Under the pieces are notes generated by a model. The model had not been told where the DNA came from and did not search any database. It saw only the letters and a program-made list of their open reading frames with translations. A DNA stretch of 64,000 bases from an uncultured Colwellia sp. (GTDB lineage Bacteria > Pseudomonadota > Gammaproteobacteria > Enterobacterales > Alteromonadaceae): assembly GCA_913063325.1 (NCBI GenBank), contig CAJXYE010000009.1:1-64000 (forward strand), in the 5' to 3' direction. Both the position numbers and the translations under genes were made by a program. The first letter of the stretch is position 1, and each line of letters starts with the position of its first letter. This document shows, in pieces, positions 55,766 to 64,000 of the stretch.

Positions 55766-56203
55766 TTAAGATATGTGTTGCAGTTGTCGTTTTGCTTGGT
55801 AGTTTATTTTTTGGCGGTATAAGTTGTTTTCGACACCTAGGATATAGTTGTGAGTATCGACTTGCTCTTGGTATAACTGCCTAAACTCTGATTGGGTATT
55901 GATTTGATCAAGGTCGCGATTAAGCGCGTTGACTGACTCAATGAATAAGGCATAAACGAGCTTATCGTCAGGGTTTTGTTGCAGTAATGTGAGTAAACTT
56001 GCTTGTAATTTTGAATGAGAATATTGCTTATAGGAAAAGTGAGTAAACACTGACTTAGTATTTAAATGACCTGCATTTTGGTCGCTTTGGGCAATGGCAT
56101 GATATTTATTGGCTAAAACTGAAGATAAGGGCAGGGCGATTGCAGAATGTACCGAGAGGGATGCGCTAAGTAATAATAAAAACTTTATCAAAAAACTTTG
56201 CAT
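55766..56203 (-). CDS. Small hypothetical exported protein
   Basis: A 145-residue protein with a signal peptide (FLIKFLLLLSASLSVHSAIA). The helical, Gln/Asn/His-rich mature part has no Cys pair or recognised motif. No function is suggested. A good SD-like GGAG is upstream, and it may be co-transcribed with the next small gene. Confidence 0.65.
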   Translation of the reverse strand: MQSFLIKFLLLLSASLSVHSAIALPLSSVLANKYHAIAQSDQNAGHLNTKSVFTHFSYKQYSHSKLQASLLTLLQQNPDDKLVYALFIESVNALNRDLDQINTQSEFRQLYQEQVDTHNYILGVENNLYRQKINYQAKRQLQHIS

Positions 56204-56393
56204 TGCACTCTCCTTGTTTCTGCTTTTGAATCAGTTAAGCCATTATCGTGTAATTATAATTTCGCGAATGACTGCGTTTGTTATTAAAGGAATATGGTCA
56301 AAAGTCTGCTTTTCAAGGGTAACGTTACAAAAATGTTACTTCACTATTGGTGAGGGTAAATAAAAAAGGTACTTTTTGAAGGTATACAAATAA

Positions 56394-56418
56394 AAAATCC
56401 GGCACATGGCCGGATTTT
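56394..56418 (-). terminator. Terminator 2 downstream of the S46 peptidase gene (duplicate)
   Basis: AAAATCCGGC and GCCGGATTTT pair around a short loop; it is nearly the same sequence as the terminator at 56601-56627. With the pseudogene fragment between, it forms part of a duplicated unit. Confidence 0.8.
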
Positions 56419-56453
56419 AAAGTATCAATGAGTAAGTGTTTAGTTAACTAAAT

Positions 56454-56541
56454 TTACTCAACAATATCCATTTCTTCAATTAAGTTATTGGCGCCATCTA
56501 CGTGCTCCATAACCCAAAGCATGTAACGTACGTCAACGTGA
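56454..56541 (-). pseudogene. Duplicate of the 3' end of the S46 peptidase gene
   Basis: This 88-base stretch repeats the last codons of the S46 gene, with only about four mismatches by eye. In frame it reads VDVRYMLWVMEHVDGANNLIEEMDIVE and a stop, against GATNLIEEMDIVE in the intact gene. No start or domain remains, so it is a relic. It arose either by local duplication of the 3' end with its terminator or by deletion within a former tandem pair. Confidence 0.9.
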
Positions 56542-56600
56542 CTTAATTGCCGAGTTAAATGGTTTACCAAAGAGACGAGATAAATTTCTTTAGTAAAATA

Positions 56601-56627
56601 AAAAATCCGACACAGGGCCGGATTTTT
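56601..56627 (-). terminator. Terminator 1 of the S46 peptidase gene
   Basis: AAAAATCCG and CGGATTTTT form the core of the stem, with an inner GAC..GGC bulge. It follows the S46 gene stop by about 45 bases on the minus strand. T tracts on both sides. Confidence 0.8.
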
Positions 56628-56673
56628 ATCAATAAACGTGGGTAAGGGTAAATAAGTGAAACTTATTCAACCG

Positions 56674-58869
56674 CTACTCAACTATATCCATTTCTTCAAT
56701 TAAGTTAGTAGCGCCATCTACGTGCTCCATAACCCAAAGCATGTAACGTACGTCAACGTGAATTGAGCGGTTTAACTTAGTATCGTAATCCCAATCACCA
56801 ATAATACTTTCATAAACACCGTCAAATACTAGACCGACAAATTCAGCTTTATCGTTTAGCGTTGGCGAACCTGAATTACCACCAGTAATATCAAGGGTAC
56901 CTAAGTAGTTAACAGGTACTGAGCCAAGTGCTTTTTTCGCATACTCGCCGTAATGTTTTTTATTGATTAAGTCTAATTGCTTTTGCGGTGCATCAAAAGG
57001 GGCAACACCGGTATCTTTAGCAACAATACCTTCAAGCGTAGTGTAAGGCGTAGCCGTTAAACCGTCTTGAGGAGAATAACCTTTTACATTACCGTAAGTA
57101 ATACGCAAAGTGCTGTTAGCATCGGCATATACAGGTAAATCGTTATCGTTGAAGTAAGCAATAAGCGCTTCCATATACTTAGGACGGAAAGCTTGGATAT
57201 TACCTGATAACTCTTTTGACTTATCTTCAATAACTTTACGCTCTTTAAAGCTAGTAACAGCTAATTGAATGAACGGGTCTTTACTGTTGTTAAAGTCACT
57301 TAACGACTTATTCATCAGTGCTAAACGTTGTTCTTGAGAATTAAGTTTAGTGCTTTTGTACATTCTAGCTAACTGTTTACGTAACTTTTTCTCATTGAAG
57401 TTTATAGCTGTGATATTGCCTAAGCCAAAAAATGCATCAAATGATTTAAGTCGCTCTGCTTTAGGCAGTGCAACATAGTGCGTTAGCATAGCAACAAGAA
57501 TTTCTTTATCAATTTTCTCATCATAACGACGATCTACAGATTTCATGCTTTGTTCAAAACGAGCGATGTCACGTTCTTGGTAACCACGTTCACGTTCAAT
57601 ATTTGGCTTAGTGTTTTCTATCGCTAAACGGTGCAGTGATTTAGCCGTAGATAACATTTTGCTGTAACGCATGTAACCCATTATTAAATCACGGGCTTGT
57701 TGCTTATCATCTTGTTTAACTAAGCTGTTTAAACCAGATAACGCTTCGCCGTATTGTGCTTGACGTTTAGTGCTGCGGTGTAACCATTTAGTTAAGTTTG
57801 TTTCAAGCTCTTGCTTACGTTGTAAAAAAGTACCCTTGTTATAGCTGTGGATCATAGAGCCATAGTTTTTAGCATAGTTGGCAAGGCCAGCTAATGTGCT
57901 TTCGTACTTAATACGCGCTTCGCTACCTACTGCTGAATGAGTATGAATTAAATCAATAATCTCTTCGCGGTATGCTTTCGCGTGTGGGTAAGTCCAAGAA
58001 AAAGTATTTTCAACTTCATAGGCAGTACGGTAACGGTTAGTTCTGCCAGGGTAGCCAAGAACCATGATGTAATCACCGTCATCAACACTGCTTTTGTTTA
58101 CTTTTAAGTGATGCTTAGGTTTGTATGGCACATTGTCTTTGCTAAAATCAGCAGGCTGACCATCTTTGCCAACATAGGCGCGATAAAATCCGTAATCGCC
58201 AGTGTGACGTGGCCACATCCAGTTATCGATATCGCCGCCATATTTACCAATACTGCTTGCTGGCGCATGCACTAATCGTACATCACGAATAGTAAGCTGT
58301 TTAAATAAGTAATATTCTAAACCGCCGTGAAAGTTAACCACACTACAGCGGTATCTATCATCATTTTCACATTCAGCCACTAATTTTTTTGAATTAGTAT
58401 CAACGGCTTTATAACGATCACTACCCGACATTTTGCTCGAAACACCTGATTTTACCAGCTTAGTTACTTCGGTAATTTCTTCGGTTACATAAATGCGGCT
58501 ACCGGGTGTTGCCGGTAATTCTTCAGCGAAATTTTTAGCTAAGAAACCATTCTTAAGTAAGTTGTTTTCTGCGGTAGAGTTGTATTGTACTGAGCCGTAA
58601 ACACAATGATGGTTAGTTGCCACTAAGCCTTGATCAGATACAAATGAAGCAGTACAACCACCAAGACTAACAATAGCGCCCATAGGGAAGCCTGTTAGCT
58701 CGGTTAAGTCATTTGGGTTTAATTTTAAACCTGCTTTTGTTAATTCTTTGGCGATTGTTGGTAGCTGGTTTGGCTGCCACATACCTTCATCGGCCATTAC
58801 TACCGTACTGCTTAGCGCTAGTACCGGTAACATTACTTTTAAAGTAAGTAATTGTTTTAGCTTTTTCAT
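56674..58869 (-). CDS. S46 family dipeptidyl peptidase (DPP7/DPP11 type)
   Basis: A 731-residue periplasmic serine peptidase releasing dipeptides from peptides. Signal peptide VMLPVLALSSTVVMADEGMW; chymotrypsin-like fold with catalytic His in TNHHCVYG (His87/88), Asp in GDIDNWMWPRHTGDY and Ser in GGNSGSPTLND. The helical domain (about 270-580) blocks the substrate N-terminus side. Length and start MADEGMW are typical of S46. P1 preference (hydrophobic or acidic) is not safely readable; VFDGVYES after the serine holds the likely specificity loop. Downstream lies a copy of its own 3' end. Confidence 0.93.
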   Translation of the reverse strand: MKKLKQLLTLKVMLPVLALSSTVVMADEGMWQPNQLPTIAKELTKAGLKLNPNDLTELTGFPMGAIVSLGGCTASFVSDQGLVATNHHCVYGSVQYNSTAENNLLKNGFLAKNFAEELPATPGSRIYVTEEITEVTKLVKSGVSSKMSGSDRYKAVDTNSKKLVAECENDDRYRCSVVNFHGGLEYYLFKQLTIRDVRLVHAPASSIGKYGGDIDNWMWPRHTGDYGFYRAYVGKDGQPADFSKDNVPYKPKHHLKVNKSSVDDGDYIMVLGYPGRTNRYRTAYEVENTFSWTYPHAKAYREEIIDLIHTHSAVGSEARIKYESTLAGLANYAKNYGSMIHSYNKGTFLQRKQELETNLTKWLHRSTKRQAQYGEALSGLNSLVKQDDKQQARDLIMGYMRYSKMLSTAKSLHRLAIENTKPNIERERGYQERDIARFEQSMKSVDRRYDEKIDKEILVAMLTHYVALPKAERLKSFDAFFGLGNITAINFNEKKLRKQLARMYKSTKLNSQEQRLALMNKSLSDFNNSKDPFIQLAVTSFKERKVIEDKSKELSGNIQAFRPKYMEALIAYFNDNDLPVYADANSTLRITYGNVKGYSPQDGLTATPYTTLEGIVAKDTGVAPFDAPQKQLDLINKKHYGEYAKKALGSVPVNYLGTLDITGGNSGSPTLNDKAEFVGLVFDGVYESIIGDWDYDTKLNRSIHVDVRYMLWVMEHVDGATNLIEEMDIVE

Positions 58870-59122
58870 AATATCCCTAACAATAATTTTTCGTTATTTT
58901 TATAAGAGCTCGCCTTCAGCGAAGTAACTCTTTATGACAAGTGGAGCAATAAATAGCCACTTGTTTTAATTAATACTTGGCAATTTTGCGCTAGTAGCGT
59001 GACTGAGTCAAAAAAACAGTAAAAATAATGTGGTTATACATGTAAATAATATTTTAGTCCGTGAAATTAACTCCTCCATATTGTTACTTATATTAAAAAT
59101 ATGTAACAAAGTGTAGACATAG

Positions 59123-59155
59123 TGATAATCATAGTTATAATGCGAACCATTATCA
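59123..59155 (+). promoter_or_regulatory. Overlapping Fur boxes upstream of the imelysin operon
   Basis: TGATAATCATAGTTA (59123-59137) and TGCGAACCATTATCA (59141-59155) each match the 7-1-7 Fur core TGATAAT-N-ATTATCA mainly on one arm. Full TGATAAT and ATTATCA halves face each other across the site. The position, 33-65 bases before the start, fits Fe-Fur repression. Confidence 0.75.
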
Positions 59156-59187
59156 TTTGTACTTTAACTTCAGGGATTAAGAAAAAC

Positions 59188-60591
59188 ATGACATTTAGTT
59201 CTTTTTCAAAAATATCAGCAGCAATGATTGTTGCATTGAGTTTAACAGCGTGTGTAGAAGACGGCGATGACGGTGCTTCAGGTGTTGCAGGATCAAACGG
59301 TGCTGCCGGTGTTGCAGGAAACAGTGGTGTAAGTACCTTCGTTACCCGTGAAGACGTTATTAAAACTAACGCCAACATTGCTTATGCCGCTTATTCAGAT
59401 TCATTAATTAGTGCTCAAGACTTAAAAGTTGCGCTTGAAAAATTTGTTGCTGATCCAACTGATACTAATTTCTCCCTAGCTAAAAAATCATGGTTAGACT
59501 CACGTGAACCTTACGGACAAACAGAAGTTTATCGCTTCCGTCAAGGACCTATTGATGAGTTAAAAGATGACGGCACTTTAGGTAAAGATGACGCAGGTGA
59601 AGGTCCCGAAGGTCTAATTAATGCTTGGCCATTAGGCGAAGCTATTATTGATTACGTTGAGCCTGTTGATGGTTTATCTGGTCCAGAAAGCCCAGCTAAT
59701 GCAATAACAGACAACATTATTGCTAATAGCGCAGCTTACCCAACAATTGACGCTGAAACGCTAGAAGGCCTGTTTGAACATGGTGAAGATGGCCGTAACG
59801 TTACTACCGGTTACCACGCTATTGAGTTTTTATTATGGGGTCAGGATTTAAACTTAGACCTTTCAGGTGCTGGTACACGTGATAATACAGCTGGTCAACG
59901 TCCAGTTTCTGATTACTCAACAACAGTTGGTGCTTGTACTTCAGGTACTAATGCAGCAACAGATGATATCTGTACTCGTCGTGGTCAATACTTAGTAACT
60001 ACAGCGCAATTATTGATTAATCAATTAAAGCGTGTAACTGAGCAATGGGAACCGGTTTCAGGCCCTCATTACAAAAACTTTGTAGCGGGTGGCGATGCTT
60101 CTCTAGCAAAAATTCTTGAAGGTATGGGACGTTTAAGCTTTGGTGAGTTAGCTGGCGAACGCATTAACATTGCTTTGATTGAAAACTCTCAAGAAGATGA
60201 ACATTCTTGTTTTAGTGATAATACTCACAGAGATATCTTCCTAAATGCTAAAGGTGTTCAAAACAGCTTTAATGCGAAATATGTTCGTATTGATGGTGAA
60301 GTGATTGAAGGTGCATCAATTTATGACTTGCTAGTAGTTGAAGAGCAACATGAATTAGCAAATAAACTACGTGGTGCATTAGAAGCAACTATGTCTGCTG
60401 CAGCGGTAATTGATACTAAAGCTAAAACAGGTATGCCATTTGATGTATTAATCCAAGCTGGTATTGATCAGCCAAACATTAAAGCTGTAATTAATGCTTT
60501 AGTTGCACAAACTGATGATATTGAAGCAGTAATTGATGCACTTGGCGTAACAAAAAATGACCTAAGAGGTGATACAGATCAAGAAATCTAA
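59188..60591 (+). CDS. Imelysin-family lipoprotein with collagen-like spacer
   Basis: A 467-residue outer-envelope lipoprotein of the imelysin (ICMP/IrpA) family, linked to iron acquisition. The lipobox is VALSLTAC with Cys22. Next are eight perfect Gly-x-x triplets (residues 26-47), a collagen-like spacer. The imelysin domain follows with the GxHxxE metal motif GYHAIEF (Gly208, His210, Glu213), a PIDELKDDG segment and a second four-helix half. The ATG at 59188 is chosen because the upstream frame gives no export signal. A Fur box precedes it and two di-heme oxidoreductases follow. Confidence 0.88.
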   Translation: MTFSSFSKISAAMIVALSLTACVEDGDDGASGVAGSNGAAGVAGNSGVSTFVTREDVIKTNANIAYAAYSDSLISAQDLKVALEKFVADPTDTNFSLAKKSWLDSREPYGQTEVYRFRQGPIDELKDDGTLGKDDAGEGPEGLINAWPLGEAIIDYVEPVDGLSGPESPANAITDNIIANSAAYPTIDAETLEGLFEHGEDGRNVTTGYHAIEFLLWGQDLNLDLSGAGTRDNTAGQRPVSDYSTTVGACTSGTNAATDDICTRRGQYLVTTAQLLINQLKRVTEQWEPVSGPHYKNFVAGGDASLAKILEGMGRLSFGELAGERINIALIENSQEDEHSCFSDNTHRDIFLNAKGVQNSFNAKYVRIDGEVIEGASIYDLLVVEEQHELANKLRGALEATMSAAAVIDTKAKTGMPFDVLIQAGIDQPNIKAVINALVAQTDDIEAVIDALGVTKNDLRGDTDQEI

Positions 60592-60628
60592 ACCTTAATT
60601 GTTTTAGTAATCATTCTTGTTTGTATAT

Positions 60629-60654
60629 AATGGACTCCTATGGAGTCCATTTTA
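60629..60654 (+). terminator. Hairpin between the imelysin and di-heme genes
   Basis: AATGGACTCC (60629-60638) and GGAGTCCATT (60642-60651) pair perfectly around TAT, then TTTACG and T-rich sequence. As the genes seem to form one operon it may be an attenuator or a partial terminator. Confidence 0.7.
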
Positions 60655-60732
60655 CGTTTGTTTTTCTTTGTCCTGTAAAAATAAATGTTAGTGGAATAAG
60701 TCACTTTATTTAATAAATGGAAGTAGGAAATA

Positions 60733-62427
60733 ATGTATAAGAGCGCATTGATTTTTATCTTGGCTGCCAGCTTAATTGCTTGTGGTGGTAGTAGTGAAAA
60801 AACCGCAGAAGTTGAACCCCCTGTAACCATTCCTCCTGTTACTCCAGTAGAACCAAGAGTTGACCATAGTGGTTTAACGCCGTTAACCAGCGACGTTATT
60901 GAAAAAAATGAGTATTTATCAGGTGGCGATACCACTGTTTTTGTTAGCAATGAAAATGCATTCAGCAGAAAGCCCGCAGCTATTGTTGATGATTTTCAGT
61001 TAGATGGCCACTTCACTTCAGGCGATCATTTATTCCGTACCCCAGATAATAACATTGGCCCAATATTAAGTACTGGTAGCTGTCAAGGTTGTCACCTTAA
61101 TGATGGTCGTGGCGTGGTACCAGCAAGTCCAGCGATAGCTATGAGCAGTATGTTAGTTAAATTGGCTGATTCTAAGGGTAATGCAGATCCTATTTATGGC
61201 GATCAGATACAACCTTTTTCAGTGCATGGCTTTATGGATGGTAATACCTTAGCGGCTGGTTTTTCTAAACACGATGGCTCGGTAAGTGGCACTGAGTTAT
61301 ACGGCGAAGCTTTTCCATTTATCGTATTTGAAACAATCACCGGAGAGTACCCAGATGGTACCGCGTATGAATTACGTAATCCCGTATATAAAATAAAAGA
61401 TTTAAGTTACGGAGCTTTTGTCGATGATATTCATTTCTCAGCTCGTGTTGCTCCACAAGCATTTGGTGTCGGGTTGTTAGGTGCTATTCCACAAGAAAAT
61501 TTACTTAAATTAGTCGATGAAAACGACAGTGATAATGATGGTATTTCAGGTCGTGCTTCTATGGTTAGCAACGCGTTAGATAAAACTGGTACAGAAGATA
61601 AACTCATTGGTCGATTTGCCTATAAAGCGCAAAACCCTACTGTGTTGCAGCAAGTTTCGGGTGCTTACGGTGGAGACATGGGTGTTTCTACCAGTGTATT
61701 TAGTGGTGAGCCTTGTACTGACAAGCAATTAGCTTGTTTGTTAGCGGCTGAGCAAGAAGCGAACTTGGGCACTGACACCGACTTAAGCGATCATTCACTA
61801 GCACTGGTTGAGTTTTATAATCGTGTATTAGGCGTGCCAGCGCGTCGAGGTTTTGATAGTGAAAATGAGACTTGGACAGATGAAGTGCAAGCTGGACGAA
61901 GCTTGTTTTTTGAAGCTAATTGTACTGGTTGTCATACGCCACGTCATGTTACCGGTGAAGCTAAAGGCAGTGTTTTAGGTGAAATAACGCTAGCAGGTCT
62001 TATCAAGCCCGAAAGTGGCGAAACTACAGAAGCTATCGCGGTATTATCTGACCAAACAATCTATCCATACACTGATTTGTTATTACATGATATGGGCGGC
62101 TCTTGCGCAGTTACCCGTGAAACATCTGCTGGTTTGTCTTGCTCTTCAGGCGCTGAATGTATGTATGTTCAACGTTGTGACGGTCTAGCTGATGGTGTTA
62201 TCCAAGGCGATGCCAGTGGTACTGAATGGAAAACTCCAGCGTTATGGGGCTTAGGATTAGTACAAACTGTAAATAAAGATTCAAGCTTCTTACATGACGG
62301 TCGCGCTCGCACTATCGAAGAAGCGGTTTTATGGCATGACGGTGAAGCAAAAGCCTCAAAAGAAACATTCATGAATTACAGCAAGGCTGAGCGTGAACAG
62401 CTACTGGCTTTTCTTAAATCGTTATAA
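60733..62427 (+). CDS. Di-heme oxidoreductase lipoprotein (DHOR family), first copy
   Basis: A 564-residue exported protein often annotated as thiol oxidoreductase. Lipobox AASLIAC (Cys17). Two heme c sites: Cys117-His121 (CQGCH) and Cys397-His401 (CTGCH). The family blocks DPIYGDQIQP, SARVAPQAFGVGLLGAIP, DNDGISGRASMV, GRFAYKAQNPTVLQQ and LLHDMGG, FLHDGRARTIEEAVLWHDGEA are present. No thiol-redox role is evident; the hemes suggest electron transfer or peroxidase-type chemistry. It lies between an imelysin gene and a paralog. Confidence 0.88.
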   Translation: MYKSALIFILAASLIACGGSSEKTAEVEPPVTIPPVTPVEPRVDHSGLTPLTSDVIEKNEYLSGGDTTVFVSNENAFSRKPAAIVDDFQLDGHFTSGDHLFRTPDNNIGPILSTGSCQGCHLNDGRGVVPASPAIAMSSMLVKLADSKGNADPIYGDQIQPFSVHGFMDGNTLAAGFSKHDGSVSGTELYGEAFPFIVFETITGEYPDGTAYELRNPVYKIKDLSYGAFVDDIHFSARVAPQAFGVGLLGAIPQENLLKLVDENDSDNDGISGRASMVSNALDKTGTEDKLIGRFAYKAQNPTVLQQVSGAYGGDMGVSTSVFSGEPCTDKQLACLLAAEQEANLGTDTDLSDHSLALVEFYNRVLGVPARRGFDSENETWTDEVQAGRSLFFEANCTGCHTPRHVTGEAKGSVLGEITLAGLIKPESGETTEAIAVLSDQTIYPYTDLLLHDMGGSCAVTRETSAGLSCSSGAECMYVQRCDGLADGVIQGDASGTEWKTPALWGLGLVQTVNKDSSFLHDGRARTIEEAVLWHDGEAKASKETFMNYSKAEREQLLAFLKSL

Positions 62428-62442
62428 AGGCAGTAATCTAGT

Positions 62443-63942
62443 TTGAAGATCTTTCTGAGTAAATCAACATTGAAGGATAACAGTAAGCTTGTATTTACTT
62501 TTATCCTTTTAGGTGTTTTGTCTGCTTGCGATAGCGAGCAGCCTCATTCAGCACAATTGCAATCTAAAAGAGCACCTGCTTTTGAGTTAAATGAACATAA
62601 AACCGCAGGTGGAATGACCCATAAGCGTTTGTTTGCTAGTTACCTTTACCCGGGTGAGAAACTGAGTAGTAAGCAACAACTCGATTTTTGGACGGGCTTT
62701 TCATTTTTTCGTGATCCTTGGGTTGCAGCCCCTAGTGCTACCGGAAATCGGGATGGTTTAGGGCCATTATTTAATACACGTTCTTGTATTGCCTGCCATA
62801 CAGCAGGATCTCGCGCTAAAATCGATGAAGCGGGGCATATCTTACCCTTATCATTAGTGGTGCGTTTAGGTAGCACAGATCCTAGTATTAAAGCGGTTGA
62901 TCCTATCTATGGTGGTCAAATTCAACCACGGGCAATTAGTTATCGCTTAACGGATGCGAATATTATAAAAAAATCTCCGTATACAGATAACCTAGGTGAA
63001 GCTTGGTTAGATAAAAGTTATAGCAAAATTACTGGCGTTTTTGCTGATGGTGAGCCTTATGAATTACTCAAACCAAGTTATCAATTAACTAAGTTAGCCT
63101 ATGGTGAACTAGCTCCACATATTGGTCTATCGGTAAGACTTGCGCCAAATATATTTGGCATGGGACTACTTAATGCTATTAAAACCGATGATTTACTCAA
63201 GCAAGAAGACAGTGACGATATCGATGGTAATGGTATTTCAGCAAAATATAACCGCGTACCTAATGTTATCACTCAGGCTATTGAAGTAGGGCGTTTTGGT
63301 TTTAAATCCAAGCAACCTAACTTACATCAACAAGTTGCAGCGGCCTTTCGCGATGATATTGGTATCACCAACTCTAGCTTTGTTGATGAAACTTGTAGCA
63401 AAACTCAAGTCGCTTGTAACTATGCCAGTGCGTACGGTGGCCATAGCTTGGCTGACTTAGAAATACCGGATAACCGACTTGACCTTACCGTTACCTTTAA
63501 TGAGTTACTTGGTGTGCCTCCCGCTAGAAACTTAAACAATAAGACTGTGCAAGCCGGCAGGGCAACCTTCTATCAATTAAGTTGTCAGCAATGTCATACC
63601 CCAAGTTATGTCACCGATGAAAATTATCCGGTGAAGGAACTAGCAAAACAAACTATTTGGCCATACACAGATTTAGCCTTACATGATATGGGTGAAGGTT
63701 TAGCTGATGGCGTATATGAGTTTAATGCTAATGGCAGAGAGTGGCGAACGGCACCTTTATGGGGCATAGGATTACAAAAATATAAAACCGGTCAACAGCG
63801 TTTTTTACATGATGGTAGAGCGCGCACAATTAGCGAGGCTATTTTATGGCATGGCGGTGAAGCAGAGCCAGCCAAAAAAGCCTATCTCGCATTAACCAAA
63901 CAGCAACGTGATGCCTTAATTCAATTTGTTAAGGCTATTTAG
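62443..63942 (+). CDS. Di-heme oxidoreductase lipoprotein (DHOR family), second copy
   Basis: A 499-residue paralog of the preceding protein. Lipobox LLGVLSAC (Cys29), heme sites Cys115-His119 (CIACH) and Cys381-His385 (CQQCH). Shared blocks are DPIYGGQIQP, SVRLAPNIFGMGLLNAI, GRFGFKSKQPNLHQQ, LALHDMGEGLADG and FLHDGRARTISEAILWHGGEAEPAKK. The start is a TTG at 62443, 15 bases after the previous stop, with no better ATG before the lipobox. Tightly linked to the first copy, so presumably they work together, perhaps as a heterodimer. Confidence 0.88.
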   Translation: MKIFLSKSTLKDNSKLVFTFILLGVLSACDSEQPHSAQLQSKRAPAFELNEHKTAGGMTHKRLFASYLYPGEKLSSKQQLDFWTGFSFFRDPWVAAPSATGNRDGLGPLFNTRSCIACHTAGSRAKIDEAGHILPLSLVVRLGSTDPSIKAVDPIYGGQIQPRAISYRLTDANIIKKSPYTDNLGEAWLDKSYSKITGVFADGEPYELLKPSYQLTKLAYGELAPHIGLSVRLAPNIFGMGLLNAIKTDDLLKQEDSDDIDGNGISAKYNRVPNVITQAIEVGRFGFKSKQPNLHQQVAAAFRDDIGITNSSFVDETCSKTQVACNYASAYGGHSLADLEIPDNRLDLTVTFNELLGVPPARNLNNKTVQAGRATFYQLSCQQCHTPSYVTDENYPVKELAKQTIWPYTDLALHDMGEGLADGVYEFNANGREWRTAPLWGIGLQKYKTGQQRFLHDGRARTISEAILWHGGEAEPAKKAYLALTKQQRDALIQFVKAI

Positions 63943-63969
63943 CGCATCTTAATGGAAGTTAAACAAACA

Positions 63970-64000
63970 ATGATTAATACAAATTTAAATTTTTTAACGA
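63970..64000 (+). CDS. Start of a further gene of the imelysin/di-heme operon (partial)
   Basis: An ATG at 63970, preceded by GGAAG, opens a frame reading MINTNLNFLT to the window edge. It lies 27 bases past the second di-heme gene. An in-frame alternative ATG at 63952 exists. Similar clusters in related genera continue with a second imelysin, but only ten codons are visible so the product cannot be named. Confidence 0.4.
   Translation, partial: MINTNLNFLT

Overview
This window looks like chromosomal DNA of a marine gammaproteobacterium of the order Alteromonadales, most likely Colwellia or a close relative. That is inferred from the AT-rich sequence, the protein flavours (arginine succinyltransferase pathway, S46 and M16 peptidases, MipA, DUF3019, imelysin, di-heme oxidoreductases, GlyGly-CTERM) and a backbone resembling the E. 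coli prkB-yhfA-crp-argD-pabA-ppiA block. I saw no tRNA, rRNA, CRISPR array, prophage or intact insertion sequence.

Left third (1-20300): the tail of rplQ with its terminator, prkB, a frameshifted periplasmic binding protein, speD, an OsmC protein, and the arginine-to-glutamate catabolic genes astC-astA-astD-astE with strong hairpins in their intercistronic gaps. Then come an HDOD protein, pabA, an alginate-export-type porin facing a small glutaredoxin operon across two perfect FNR-type palindromes, and glnK-amtB behind a textbook NtrC/sigma-54 control region. A surface-type cyclophilin, a tri-heme cytochrome c and a TPR diguanylate cyclase follow.

Middle (20500-45000): feoAB with an FNR-type and a Fur-type site; a broken polysaccharide deacetylase bracketed by two copies of a long inverted-repeat element; pfkA; a spondin/spondin/response regulator/histidine kinase operon; a putative N-acetylhexosamine salvage operon (GH109 glycosidase, sugar nucleotidyltransferase, hexosamine kinase); a TonB receptor/MipA/DUF3019/two-component module; glutaryl-CoA dehydrogenase followed by the decayed tail of a GH3 glucosidase; and a binding protein paired with a diguanylate cyclase.

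Right third (45000-64000): a 2-oxoacid decarboxylase and a phytanoyl-CoA dioxygenase-type enzyme, a CheY protein, a poorly coding stretch, a secreted beta-propeller, a large M16 lipoprotein peptidase, a cupin, and an S46 dipeptidyl peptidase followed by a duplicated copy of its own 3' end and terminator. The window ends in a Fur-marked operon of an imelysin lipoprotein and two di-heme oxidoreductases that continues past the edge.

Themes: nitrogen and amino-acid metabolism, iron uptake (two Fur-type control regions), oxygen-responsive control (three FNR-type palindromes), extracellular peptide and sugar scavenging, and several small decay events (two poly-A frameshifts, two gene remnants).
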